DNA of 13,656 nt from Actinomycetota bacterium (GTDB taxonomy: Bacteria > Actinomycetota > Thermoleophilia > Solirubrobacterales > Solirubrobacteraceae): the NCBI GenBank assembly GCA_009699565.1, contig WLNX01000023.1, forward strand, positions 1 to 13,656, given 5' to 3'. A program made the position numbers and the translations under genes. The notes beneath the pieces are model-generated. The model made no database searches. It was not told the DNA's origin and worked only from the letters and a program-made list of their open reading frames with translations. This document shows positions 6,118 to 13,074 of the stretch, piece by piece. Positions within the stretch are counted from its first letter, which is position 1. Each line of letters begins with the position of its first letter.

Positions 6118-6141
6118 GGTCAGCGGCGGGCGCTGCTGACC
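6118..6141. terminator. Hairpin between convergent genes
   Basis: GGTCAGC (6118-6124) pairs perfectly with GCTGACC (6135-6141) over a 10-base loop. An alternative stem, CAGCG/CGCTG, overlaps it. It sits 8 bases beyond the deacetylase stop and overlaps the stop of the opposing 3D gene. There is no U run, so it is only a candidate bidirectional terminator. Confidence 0.35.
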
Positions 6142-6917
6142 GAGGCCGGGTGGGCCTTGAGATAGGCGCTGATGCGGTTCTTCGGCACGACGAAGATCCG
6201 TCGGCCGCTGCGATAGCTGCCCGAGTCCGACGACTTCGACGGCGGCGGACGGTAGACGTCGATGTGGCGGCCGTCGATTGCTCCCCCGGTGTCGTCGGCG
6301 CGGAACCAGCCGTCCTTGTTCTTTGACTTGTAGACCGACACGTATACGAGGCTTCCGAGCGGGATGAGACCCGGATCTACCGCAACGCTGCGGTAGTACT
6401 TGAGGTCTCGCGACGGACCCGATCCAAAACTGATGTTGCCGGGCGCGATGTAGCGCTTGCCGGTCCCGTTGTACCAGCCGCCCGTTTCAAGCGGGAAGGT
6501 CACGCGGCCCTTGCTGGTCTTCCAGTAACCCTCGCCTCGCCAGAACGGCGCGAAGACGCCGCCAACGCCGAAGTTCGCACCCTTGCCGCTCTGTGTTATC
6601 CAGCCGCTGCGGCCCAGGTTGTCGATGTGGTAGCGCTTGTTGTCAGTGCCGATTCCGTCGCCTTCCATCGAGACGCCGCGTGCCGAGTAAAGCCAATCGA
6701 CGCGGCTCTTGCGGGACAGGCCCGGCGTGCGCACGCGCTTGCCGACGAACCAGCGCTCCGGTACCGGGAAATACTCGGTGATCGTGACGCCGGTCAGCCA
6801 ACGCTCCTTCTTGATCACCGATGCACCGGCCGGCGAGGTTGTCGCGGAAGCGGTGGAAACGGCGAGCGCAGCGACCAGAGCTACGCGCAGCAGATGGGTG
6901 GCGCGAAACTGAATCAT
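6120..6917 (-). CDS. Secreted 3D-domain protein (RlpA/MltA-like barrel)
   Basis: The 265-residue protein has a signal peptide (MIQFRATHLLRVALVAALAV, cleavage near 33). The C-terminal part holds the 3D domain, named for three conserved aspartates: VDPGLIPLGS (D181), ADDTGGAIDG (D209) and HIDVY (D220). These line a double-psi-barrel site related to the catalytic groove of lytic transglycosylases such as MltA. The middle section, with EYFPVPERWFVGKRV and WLYSARGVSMEGDG, matches secreted actinobacterial 3D proteins as I know them. A role in peptidoglycan binding or cleavage is likely but unproven. The ATG at 6917 is preferred to the TTG one codon earlier. TACCGT on the minus strand at 6935-6930 could be a -10 box leaving a leader of only a few bases. 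It converges with the deacetylase gene, 10 bases apart. Confidence 0.88.
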   Translation of the reverse strand: MIQFRATHLLRVALVAALAVSTASATTSPAGASVIKKERWLTGVTITEYFPVPERWFVGKRVRTPGLSRKSRVDWLYSARGVSMEGDGIGTDNKRYHIDNLGRSGWITQSGKGANFGVGGVFAPFWRGEGYWKTSKGRVTFPLETGGWYNGTGKRYIAPGNISFGSGPSRDLKYYRSVAVDPGLIPLGSLVYVSVYKSKNKDGWFRADDTGGAIDGRHIDVYRPPPSKSSDSGSYRSGRRIFVVPKNRISAYLKAHPASVSSARR

Positions 6918-7050
6918 CAACTGCCCAACACGGTAGCGAAGCTGTAGGTGCGGTCGCGGCGGTTGCTAATCGGCCGGGAACCTACGGCTTCAGCGCAACG
7001 AATTGGCATCCGCGGTGTTCTTTCAAATAGGCGAGCAAGCCTCATATCCC

Positions 7051-8475
7051 ATGATTACAGCGATTCGATCACTCTCCTTTACCGCCGCAGTCGCCGCAAT
7101 GGCAATTGCGGCCGCGCCTGCTGGGGCTGCGGTCGATCCGGCGAATTCGTTCAACCGCAGCGCCGAGCTGGCTGCAGCGCCCACGAATCACATCGGGATG
7201 CACTCGATGCTTTACACCGACACCCCGTACAGCGCCAAGGAGGAGATGTTCAAGCAGGCGCGGGCGGTCGGCGCCTCATACATTCGCGTGGACATCGCCT
7301 TGAGCGGAATCTTCCTGCGCGGGACCTTCAACGGTCACCCGATCGAGTCCGCGCGTTGGACCCGCACCGACGAGTACGCAACGCTCTCCAACAAGTACGG
7401 CGTCAAGGTGATCGCAATGCTCTACTCGACGCCCTGGTTCGTCGCCGAGTGCCCACCAAATCCACCCAGCAGTGATCGCCTGCGGTGCCCGGCAGGCGAT
7501 CTTGTCCGCTATCAGCAGATGATCCATGACGTTGCCGTTCGCTACGCCGGAGTGATCAACGACTTCGAGATCATCAATGAACCTGACACGAGCCGCGCCT
7601 TCTATGGCACGCCGCAGCAGTACGCCGACATGCTGGTTGCTGCCGCCGACGGTATTCACAGCGCAAACTCCGACGCGCGAGTCGCGATCGGAGGGATCTC
7701 GACGATCAGCAACACCGTGTTCACGGACGCTGTGCTGGCCGCTCGACCCTCGCTGACCAGCAAGGTTGACGTAAACACGATCCACCTACGCAGCACATCC
7801 TCAACAACAGCGATGAACGTCAGCCTCTGGCGCCAGTACTACGACGATCACGGAATGAACGGCCCGCTTTGGCTGACGGAATACGGCTACCCGTCGGCAA
7901 CCGCGTTCCAGTACGACCCGCGCTTTCGCAACGGCGAAGCGGCTCAGGCTTCCTTTCTCTCGGCAACTCTTCCGGGCGTTCTCGGCGCTGGCGGCGACCT
8001 GATCTTCATCACCCAGCGCGATTGGGGCAGCGGGCACTTCGCCTCGGAAGGCATCCTCGACACGGACGATCCCCTGCCCGAGAACCCGACCGTCCGGCGC
8101 AAGGCGGCCTTCGCGGTGGTCAAGCAGGCGTCGCAGTCGCTTACTCCCGCGCCGCTTGAACCGCCGCCTGGAACCACTCGCCTGACCACCACTACACCCG
8201 AGCGGGTGAAGATGGTTGGCGGGCGGATCACGGTCCACTTCTCCTGCATTGCTGCCGGAGACTGCAAGGCTCGCGCTTTCAAGCTGAAGTTCCTGACCGG
8301 CGAGGCGCTAAGAGTTGTTGCCCCTGAGATCTCAGCCGGCAAGAACGCCGACGTTCGCGTGAAGCTGACGCGCCCCTCGATGCGGCGGGTAGCCCGCGCG
8401 CGCTACAAGGGGGTCAAGGCGACGCTCGCCGACTACCGTCGCTCGCAGGTACAAGCGATAACGATAACGCGCTGA
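7051..8475 (+). CDS. Secreted clan GH-A glycoside hydrolase
   Basis: The 474-residue protein has a signal peptide (to about residue 27, PAGAA). The (beta/alpha)8 barrel of clan GH-A is indicated by DFEIINEPD at 171-179, where E177 follows Asn as the acid/base residue does in GH5, GH39 and relatives. LWLTEYGYP at 273-281 has E277 placed as the nucleophile. VDVNTIHLR also fits a clan-A strand end. The barrel covers about 35-365. A Pro-rich linker and a small beta-rich domain (about 375-474, with two Cys in FSCIAAGDC) follow. The family closest in style is GH39-like, but I cannot fix family or substrate. ATG 7051 begins the signal peptide; the TTG at 7003 would put 16 extra residues before it. 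No clear ribosome binding site is visible. The 133 bases before the start hold TTGGCA at 7003-7008, a possible -35 without a well-spaced -10. Confidence 0.85.
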   Translation: MITAIRSLSFTAAVAAMAIAAAPAGAAVDPANSFNRSAELAAAPTNHIGMHSMLYTDTPYSAKEEMFKQARAVGASYIRVDIALSGIFLRGTFNGHPIESARWTRTDEYATLSNKYGVKVIAMLYSTPWFVAECPPNPPSSDRLRCPAGDLVRYQQMIHDVAVRYAGVINDFEIINEPDTSRAFYGTPQQYADMLVAAADGIHSANSDARVAIGGISTISNTVFTDAVLAARPSLTSKVDVNTIHLRSTSSTTAMNVSLWRQYYDDHGMNGPLWLTEYGYPSATAFQYDPRFRNGEAAQASFLSATLPGVLGAGGDLIFITQRDWGSGHFASEGILDTDDPLPENPTVRRKAAFAVVKQASQSLTPAPLEPPPGTTRLTTTTPERVKMVGGRITVHFSCIAAGDCKARAFKLKFLTGEALRVVAPEISAGKNADVRVKLTRPSMRRVARARYKGVKATLADYRRSQVQAITITR

Positions 8476-8504
8476 ATCAACGCGCTGAAGCGGCGCGGCT
8501 CTGC

Positions 8505-8526
8505 CGGGGAGCGGTTATTCTCCCCG
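8505..8526 (+). terminator. Hairpin after the glycoside hydrolase gene
   Basis: CGGGGAG (8505-8511) pairs with CTCCCCG (8520-8526) around the 8-base loop CGGTTATT. It lies 30 bases after the glycoside hydrolase stop and 46 before the next start. No U run follows, so termination is possible but not certain. Confidence 0.4.
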
Positions 8527-8557
8527 CGGTAACTACTGCCGCCGCTGCAAACAATCC

Positions 8558-8566
8558 GGAAAAGAG
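8558..8566 (+). promoter_or_regulatory. Ribosome binding site supporting the TTG start at 8573
   Basis: GGAAAAGAG ends 6 bases before TTG 8573. No other start codon lies in frame nearby upstream, so it supports this unusual start. Confidence 0.5.
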
Positions 8567-8572
8567 TCTTCC

Positions 8573-10798
8573 TTGACCCGTAGCCCGCTGGTCCTCATCG
8601 CCGCCCTCGCCGCCGTCTGCGTGCTTCCCGCCACCGGGTCAGCGGCAACCGTCGGCCTCTCCTCGGGCCCGTCGGCTGTCGCCGCCGCCAGTACCGCCTC
8701 AAGTTCGCGCACCGTCTCGGTTCGCGTTCGTTGGAACAGCGAGCTTCTCTCCCGCGCAGGGACCCGCGACCGCGGCACCGTATCTCTAACTGCGCTTGAG
8801 CCAAAAGGCCGGCCGCTGACCATCAGGCGCAGCGTCCGCACCAAGATCAGAAAGAGCACAGAGCTGGTCGTTCTGCGGCTAACGGCCTCGCAGGCCAGCC
8901 GCATGCGGCGCGCCTACCGCGTCGTGCTGACCGTCACGCAGCAGTACGACTCAAGCACCGACAGCGACAGCGCATATGAGGTCAACAGGGTCTTCGTCGA
9001 TCACTTCCGCGGGAGAATCAACCGCTACGCCGGACGCTCCTGCAAGCAGCTCCTAACGAGCGGCGTTGACGCCAGCCGCTGCGACCTTCGCGGCGCCGAT
9101 CTCTACGGCGCCGACCTGAGTGGAGTCAACCTTGCCTACGCCGACCTCAGCGGTGCGCGCCTCAGCCGCGCCAAGCTCGCTTCAGCGGTTCTCACGGGCA
9201 CCCGCCTCGACGGCGCCAAGCTGGGCGGAGCAACGATGCCTGCCGCCGATCAGGCAGCGCTGACGATGCCAGCCGACGGACAGAAGGTCGTTGACGCGAT
9301 CGACGCTGCGCAGCAGAGCGTTGACATCGTGATCTACGACTTCGGCGGACCGAACATCGTCGGCGAGCCTTCAAAGCCGGGTGCGCTGATGCGCGCTGTT
9401 GCTCGAGGCGTGAACGTGCGCGTGATGTTCAACGCCAGCACCCAGGACACAAACTGCCTCGGGCTCGATCCGACTCATCAGGCCGTCTGTGCATGGAACG
9501 GCAAGCTTGACGGCCTCTACGCCACGCAGGCGTCGCTGAAGTACGCCGCTGCCAACGCCCCGGAGGGAGTGACGCCCGGCAAGTACCGGATCCAGCTCTC
9601 CTCGCAGAACTTCCAGATCACCCACCAGAAGTCGGTCCTGATCGACACCTCCAACTCGAACGGCGAGGCGCTGACGGCCGGGAACCTGCTGCCAAGCTCG
9701 AAAATCATCGTCTCGACCGGCAACCTCGGCAGCTACGGCTGGGGCCAGCGCTCCGGTTACTCGTCAACGCTGAAGCAGAAAGTCGTCGTTAATCAGAACT
9801 ACCGCACCAATCCGCAGGACAGCTGCGTTGCGGTGACCAGCGCAGCCTGCGCCCTCGAGTGGGCCGCCCGCGACTTCGCGATCGTCGTTACCGACCCTGC
9901 ACTGGTGGAGCGGATCGCTTCGGTGTTTGCTTCCGATCAGCGTTGTGACGGAATCGACGTCAACAATTCGCTTCTCACATCGACGCTCGCCGACACCTGG
10001 GCCAACGGCACACTGCTGGCCGACAATTCCGGCGACTATCCGGTTCCGGGCGCCCCTTCGTTCTACGGCGCCGGTCAGAACACCCTGCTCCAGACTTCGC
10101 CCCAGGGCAACGCTCGCGAGCGGATGCTGAACCTGATCAACTCGGCGCAGAAGGGACAGGACCTCGTCGTCTACAACGAGGAGATGGTCGATCCGGACGT
10201 TGCGGGCACACGCGACCCAACCACCGGCAAGATCAGCGGCGGCGCGCTTGTGGCGGCCGCCAAGCGCGGAGCTGATGTCCGCGTCGTGATGGCAGCAAGC
10301 ATGTACAACGGGAAGATCGACACCTCGAAGTACTCGAAGAACCCTCTTGCCCAGTGGGACAACCTCGTCAGCAACGGCGTTCAGGTGAGGGTCCTGCCGA
10401 ACACGGCCGGCGAGCTCTACATCCACGGCAAGGCGATCATCGTCAACAACACCGACGGTTTCATGGGCTCGGAAAACTTTGGCTTTGAGTCGATCAACTA
10501 CAACCGCGAGCTGGGGTTGATGATCAGCAACCGCGCCGATCTGTCTGGGGCGCCCGAGCCGAGCATCGGCAGCATCGCTGGCATCCAGCAGATCACGACG
10601 GCCTTCGAGGCCGACTGGGCCGATCCGCAGTCGATCGCCTACACGGTGCAGGGTGCAACCGCGGCCGCGCCGTCACCTGCGGGGGCCTTCCCCGAGTATC
10701 CGATGGCCTGCCTCGCTCCTCAAGGCGGCGATCTCTACCAGCCCAATCTCCCAACCCGCACGCCGCTTCCTCCGGCCTCTGAGCAGCCAGCTTCCTGA
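8573..10798 (+). CDS. Secreted pentapeptide-repeat / phospholipase D-like fusion protein
   Basis: This 741-residue protein has a signal peptide (to about 24, ATGSAA) and a beta-rich N-terminal domain (about 40-150). A pentapeptide-repeat block at 170-221 follows A(D/N)L-x-x periodicity (CDLRGADLYGADLSGVNLAY and onward). Two phospholipase D-type domains come next. The first HKD motif, HQKSVLID, is complete (H351, K353, D358), but about 17 residues separate it from STGNLGS. The second, HGKAIIVN (H618, K620), has N625 where Asp is usual, followed by GSEN (632-635) at normal spacing. The tail is Pro-rich. The enzyme is probably a phosphodiesterase acting outside the cell on phospholipid or nucleic acid; the sequence does not say which. 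The start is TTG 8573, set by a plausible ribosome binding site and the signal peptide. Gene identity is firm; substrate is unknown. Confidence 0.9.
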   Translation: MTRSPLVLIAALAAVCVLPATGSAATVGLSSGPSAVAAASTASSSRTVSVRVRWNSELLSRAGTRDRGTVSLTALEPKGRPLTIRRSVRTKIRKSTELVVLRLTASQASRMRRAYRVVLTVTQQYDSSTDSDSAYEVNRVFVDHFRGRINRYAGRSCKQLLTSGVDASRCDLRGADLYGADLSGVNLAYADLSGARLSRAKLASAVLTGTRLDGAKLGGATMPAADQAALTMPADGQKVVDAIDAAQQSVDIVIYDFGGPNIVGEPSKPGALMRAVARGVNVRVMFNASTQDTNCLGLDPTHQAVCAWNGKLDGLYATQASLKYAAANAPEGVTPGKYRIQLSSQNFQITHQKSVLIDTSNSNGEALTAGNLLPSSKIIVSTGNLGSYGWGQRSGYSSTLKQKVVVNQNYRTNPQDSCVAVTSAACALEWAARDFAIVVTDPALVERIASVFASDQRCDGIDVNNSLLTSTLADTWANGTLLADNSGDYPVPGAPSFYGAGQNTLLQTSPQGNARERMLNLINSAQKGQDLVVYNEEMVDPDVAGTRDPTTGKISGGALVAAAKRGADVRVVMAASMYNGKIDTSKYSKNPLAQWDNLVSNGVQVRVLPNTAGELYIHGKAIIVNNTDGFMGSENFGFESINYNRELGLMISNRADLSGAPEPSIGSIAGIQQITTAFEADWADPQSIAYTVQGATAAAPSPAGAFPEYPMACLAPQGGDLYQPNLPTRTPLPPASEQPAS

Positions 10799-10827
10799 GC
10801 GGCCGATCGGCGGCGTGCGCGGGCCGG

Positions 10828-10833
10828 TATCCT
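10828..10833 (+). promoter_or_regulatory. Possible -10 box of tRNA-Thr
   Basis: TATCCT fits TANNNT and ends 10 bases before the first base of the tRNA. No matching -35 is apparent. Confidence 0.35.
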
Positions 10834-10843
10834 CTCGCGCAGC

Positions 10844-10916
<73 letters not shown>

Positions 10917-10927
10917 TGCGCCCAGGC

Positions 10928-10958
10928 GAGCCTCTGCCAGCGAGGAGGCTCTGGTTTT
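10928..10958 (+). terminator. Rho-independent terminator after tRNA-Thr
   Basis: GAGCCTC (10928-10934) pairs with GAGGCTC (10945-10951) over a 10-base loop and is followed by TGGTTTT. It begins 12 bases after the tRNA and is the best terminator in the window. Confidence 0.6.
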
Positions 10959-11024
10959 CCTAGGCGGTTGTTTCTTGTCGGTCAGATGTCATCTTGGACC
11001 GCCGCAGGTGCCAACGCCATGTTG

Positions 11025-11030
11025 TACCTT
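11025..11030 (+). promoter_or_regulatory. Possible -10 box for a leaderless HET-C/PLC-like transcript
   Basis: TACCTT lies 6 bases before ATG 11037, placing the transcription start at the start codon. No Shine-Dalgarno sequence is visible. No -35 at suitable distance was found. Confidence 0.35.
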
Positions 11031-11036
11031 GCCGCA

Positions 11037-12989
11037 ATGACTTCGTCCAAAAGGCTCCTCTTGTTAACCCTCAGCTTGCTGGTGCTGGTGCCGGCGAACG
11101 CCCATGCCTTTATGACCTGGAACGCGCCCGGAAACGCCGAGCACGAACGGATAACGCGCTTGGCTGTCGCGTGCAACAGCGCGCTAGACAGGCCCGCCCC
11201 CGAAGGCCTCAACTGGAGGCAAGACCTCTGCCTTCCCTCCGGCGGCGACTCCGTCAAGCAGCCGTGGTGGTTTGCATTTGAGCGCTCGATGCGGATGCTG
11301 GCGGGAGCGGATAGTTACTTCGGAGGGGTGGGCGCGCCGGACCGCCTAGGCGAGGTCATCTCATCCAGCGACCGAGCCCACTGCGACAACGCAGACGCGT
11401 GGTTCCCTACGTCGCAGGGGCCTTTCGGATCGTATCCCCGCACATTCGACCAGCGCGCCGCCGGGCTGAGAGACTGCCTGCGGCTTCTGCAGAAGGATGT
11501 CGGCGTCGCGGTGACGCAAGCCGGGTTGCTCGTTGACTCCAACGGCCGCCTAGACGCACCGCAGGCCGACCTCAGCGAGGACTGCAACGTTGACTACGAC
11601 CCCGACCGGAGCCCAAACAAGACGCACGACCGCGGCTGGGCAAAATGTAACGCGCTGATTGCGCTCGGCCGGGCGCTCCACATCACCGAGGACTTCTTCT
11701 CCCACTCCAACTGGACCGACCTCAACCCAGGTGCTCTCAACATAAAGAACCCGCAAGGGCTGCAGAGCGACGTACGCACTGTGCCTAGCGCGCTCGGGTA
11801 CCCGCGCACCGACGCAGACATTGATGCGTTTATCGCCCAGACCCAGGTCATTACCGGCGCTTACGGTTCAGGGACCAAGAATCGGGTCACTCACAACGAC
11901 TACCTAAACAAGGACGAGGGCAACGGCACGATCGGCTGGACCAGAGGTCAGATTCCGACCGGCGACAAGGGCCACTCCGGACGCTCCGTGGCTGGCTTCG
12001 ACGGCACGTATGACAACTTCCAGCGCGCGGCGAAGGGCGCCGCATATGCAGCCGCCTCGGTATGGACCGATTACCGCAGCCGGATCTTCGACCTATACGG
12101 CGCCGACCGTGGAGCGAAGATCTGGAACGCGGTTCGCGAGAACACTCCTTGGACGCAGTGCGGACAGTACGGGACGGCGCGCCGCGCCCTCTCGCCACCA
12201 AACGGCGCTCAGAGCGCTGCTCGAACAATCCGCGTGCGTGTGGTCAACCGGTCGAGCTCCCCGCTCCCCTGTAACGACGCCAGGCTCGACTCAGGGGAGT
12301 GGTCCTCACTCCCGGCCGATTCGCTCGGCTCCGGGGTCACTAACGAGTTCTTGGTGCTGAGTAACGGAGGCGGCGTCGACGGGATGGTGGCGATCGGTGA
12401 TGTGGTCTTCTCCTTCTCGAATCCTTTGGTCGGGTCAAACTCGTACTCGTGCGCGCCGAGTGGAGCAGTCTCCTGCTCAACCTCCGGCGGCAAGGGCAAC
12501 GACGCAACTATCACGCTGACGATCACAAATCGCTCAGCCCGCTCCTCCCAGGCGCTTCGACGGGTCAAGTTCGCGGTGCCAGGCCGTGCCGCGAGGACTG
12601 GTGGGGTTGGCGCCATACCTGCGCGATCGCGCGACTACCGCCCGTCACCTCCCACGACCGCGAAGCTGAACCGTGAAATCTCTGCGAAGAACAAGCGCGA
12701 GCTGCGCTCGGAGGTGAGGCAATCGCAGGTCTGCAGCGGAGAGGGGGCTGCCGTCCAACTCCGAGTCGATGACGTCTCCTGCAGCAAGGTGCTCCGGCAG
12801 ATGGTCAGGACAAGCTGGACCGACCTGAAGCGCTACTGCCCCGTCGGCTGGCGCGTCCTGCACCACCCGAGAGGAATCGGCGCTCCCGAAGGTGCCACGC
12901 TCTGCCACGTCGACAACGATGTCGACAATCCGAAACCGGACCTCCGAGCCCGGGCGTTCTTCTATGTGCTGCCGCACTCGCACGGCTAG
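11037..12989 (+). CDS. Secreted HET-C/zinc phospholipase C-like protein with aegerolysin-like domain
   Basis: This 650-residue protein has a signal peptide (cleavage after NAHA, residue 24). In the N-terminal part, EHERITRLA (H36) and LGRALHITEDFFSHSNW (210-226; H215, E218, D219, H223) resemble the His/Asp zinc-site helices of HET-C-related and zinc-dependent phospholipase C proteins. THNDY (285-289) and GHSG (312-315) may add ligands. Residues 396-500 look like a beta-sandwich of the aegerolysin/Bacillus ET79 type: RTIRVRVVNRSSS, then SGEWSSLP, a Gly-rich VDGMVAIGDVVFSFSNP, and VGSNSYSC. The tail (501-650) is basic at first and has four Cys near its end. A secreted, lipid-cleaving or membrane-binding toxin-like role is inferred. 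ATG 11037 starts the signal peptide; the frame is open back into tRNA-Thr, which cannot be coding. Both domain calls are by eye, the second being weaker. Confidence 0.75.
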   Translation: MTSSKRLLLLTLSLLVLVPANAHAFMTWNAPGNAEHERITRLAVACNSALDRPAPEGLNWRQDLCLPSGGDSVKQPWWFAFERSMRMLAGADSYFGGVGAPDRLGEVISSSDRAHCDNADAWFPTSQGPFGSYPRTFDQRAAGLRDCLRLLQKDVGVAVTQAGLLVDSNGRLDAPQADLSEDCNVDYDPDRSPNKTHDRGWAKCNALIALGRALHITEDFFSHSNWTDLNPGALNIKNPQGLQSDVRTVPSALGYPRTDADIDAFIAQTQVITGAYGSGTKNRVTHNDYLNKDEGNGTIGWTRGQIPTGDKGHSGRSVAGFDGTYDNFQRAAKGAAYAAASVWTDYRSRIFDLYGADRGAKIWNAVRENTPWTQCGQYGTARRALSPPNGAQSAARTIRVRVVNRSSSPLPCNDARLDSGEWSSLPADSLGSGVTNEFLVLSNGGGVDGMVAIGDVVFSFSNPLVGSNSYSCAPSGAVSCSTSGGKGNDATITLTITNRSARSSQALRRVKFAVPGRAARTGGVGAIPARSRDYRPSPPTTAKLNREISAKNKRELRSEVRQSQVCSGEGAAVQLRVDDVSCSKVLRQMVRTSWTDLKRYCPVGWRVLHHPRGIGAPEGATLCHVDNDVDNPKPDLRARAFFYVLPHSHG

Positions 12990-12998
12990 CGCAGCTCA

Positions 12999-13027
12999 GG
13001 TAACCGGCCGAAGTCCGGTGGAGGGCT
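12999..13027 (+). repeat. Right copy of the tRNA-Thr 3' end (attR-like or tRNA remnant)
   Basis: Ten bases after the HET-C/PLC-like gene, the sequence GGTAACCGG to GAGGGCT repeats the T arm and 3' acceptor strand of tRNA-Thr. The T stem ACCGG/CCGGT is intact but the loop has changed to CCGAAGT, and there is no functional 5' half. AGCTCAG at 12993-12999 also matches the D arm. It may be an attachment-site copy from integration, or a tRNA gene with its middle deleted. Confidence 0.65.
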
Positions 13028-13062
13028 AAGTTAGAACCGCCGCCGTTGCTGGCCTGAGCGTG

Positions 13063-13068
13063 TAGGGT
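13063..13068 (+). promoter_or_regulatory. Possible -10 box for a leaderless S33 hydrolase transcript
   Basis: TAGGGT lies 6 bases before ATG 13075. Spacing equals that at 11025-11030. No ribosome binding site precedes the ATG. Confidence 0.35.
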
Positions 13069-13074
13069 CACGCG

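Noticed and set aside
9764..10426. Minus-strand open frame of 220 codons within the PLD fusion gene
   Set aside because: It lies antisense to conserved PLD coding sequence and has no recognisable features of its own.
10802..10811. Palindrome GCCGATCGGC upstream of tRNA-Thr
   Set aside because: Ten-base palindromes built around GATC are expected by chance in DNA of this composition, and it has no telling position beyond following the PLD stop.
11037..12989. Foreign codon use in the HET-C/PLC-like gene as evidence of transfer
   Set aside because: It has several CTA and ATA codons, but the neighbouring glycoside hydrolase and PLD genes also use them; by eye there is no clear difference.
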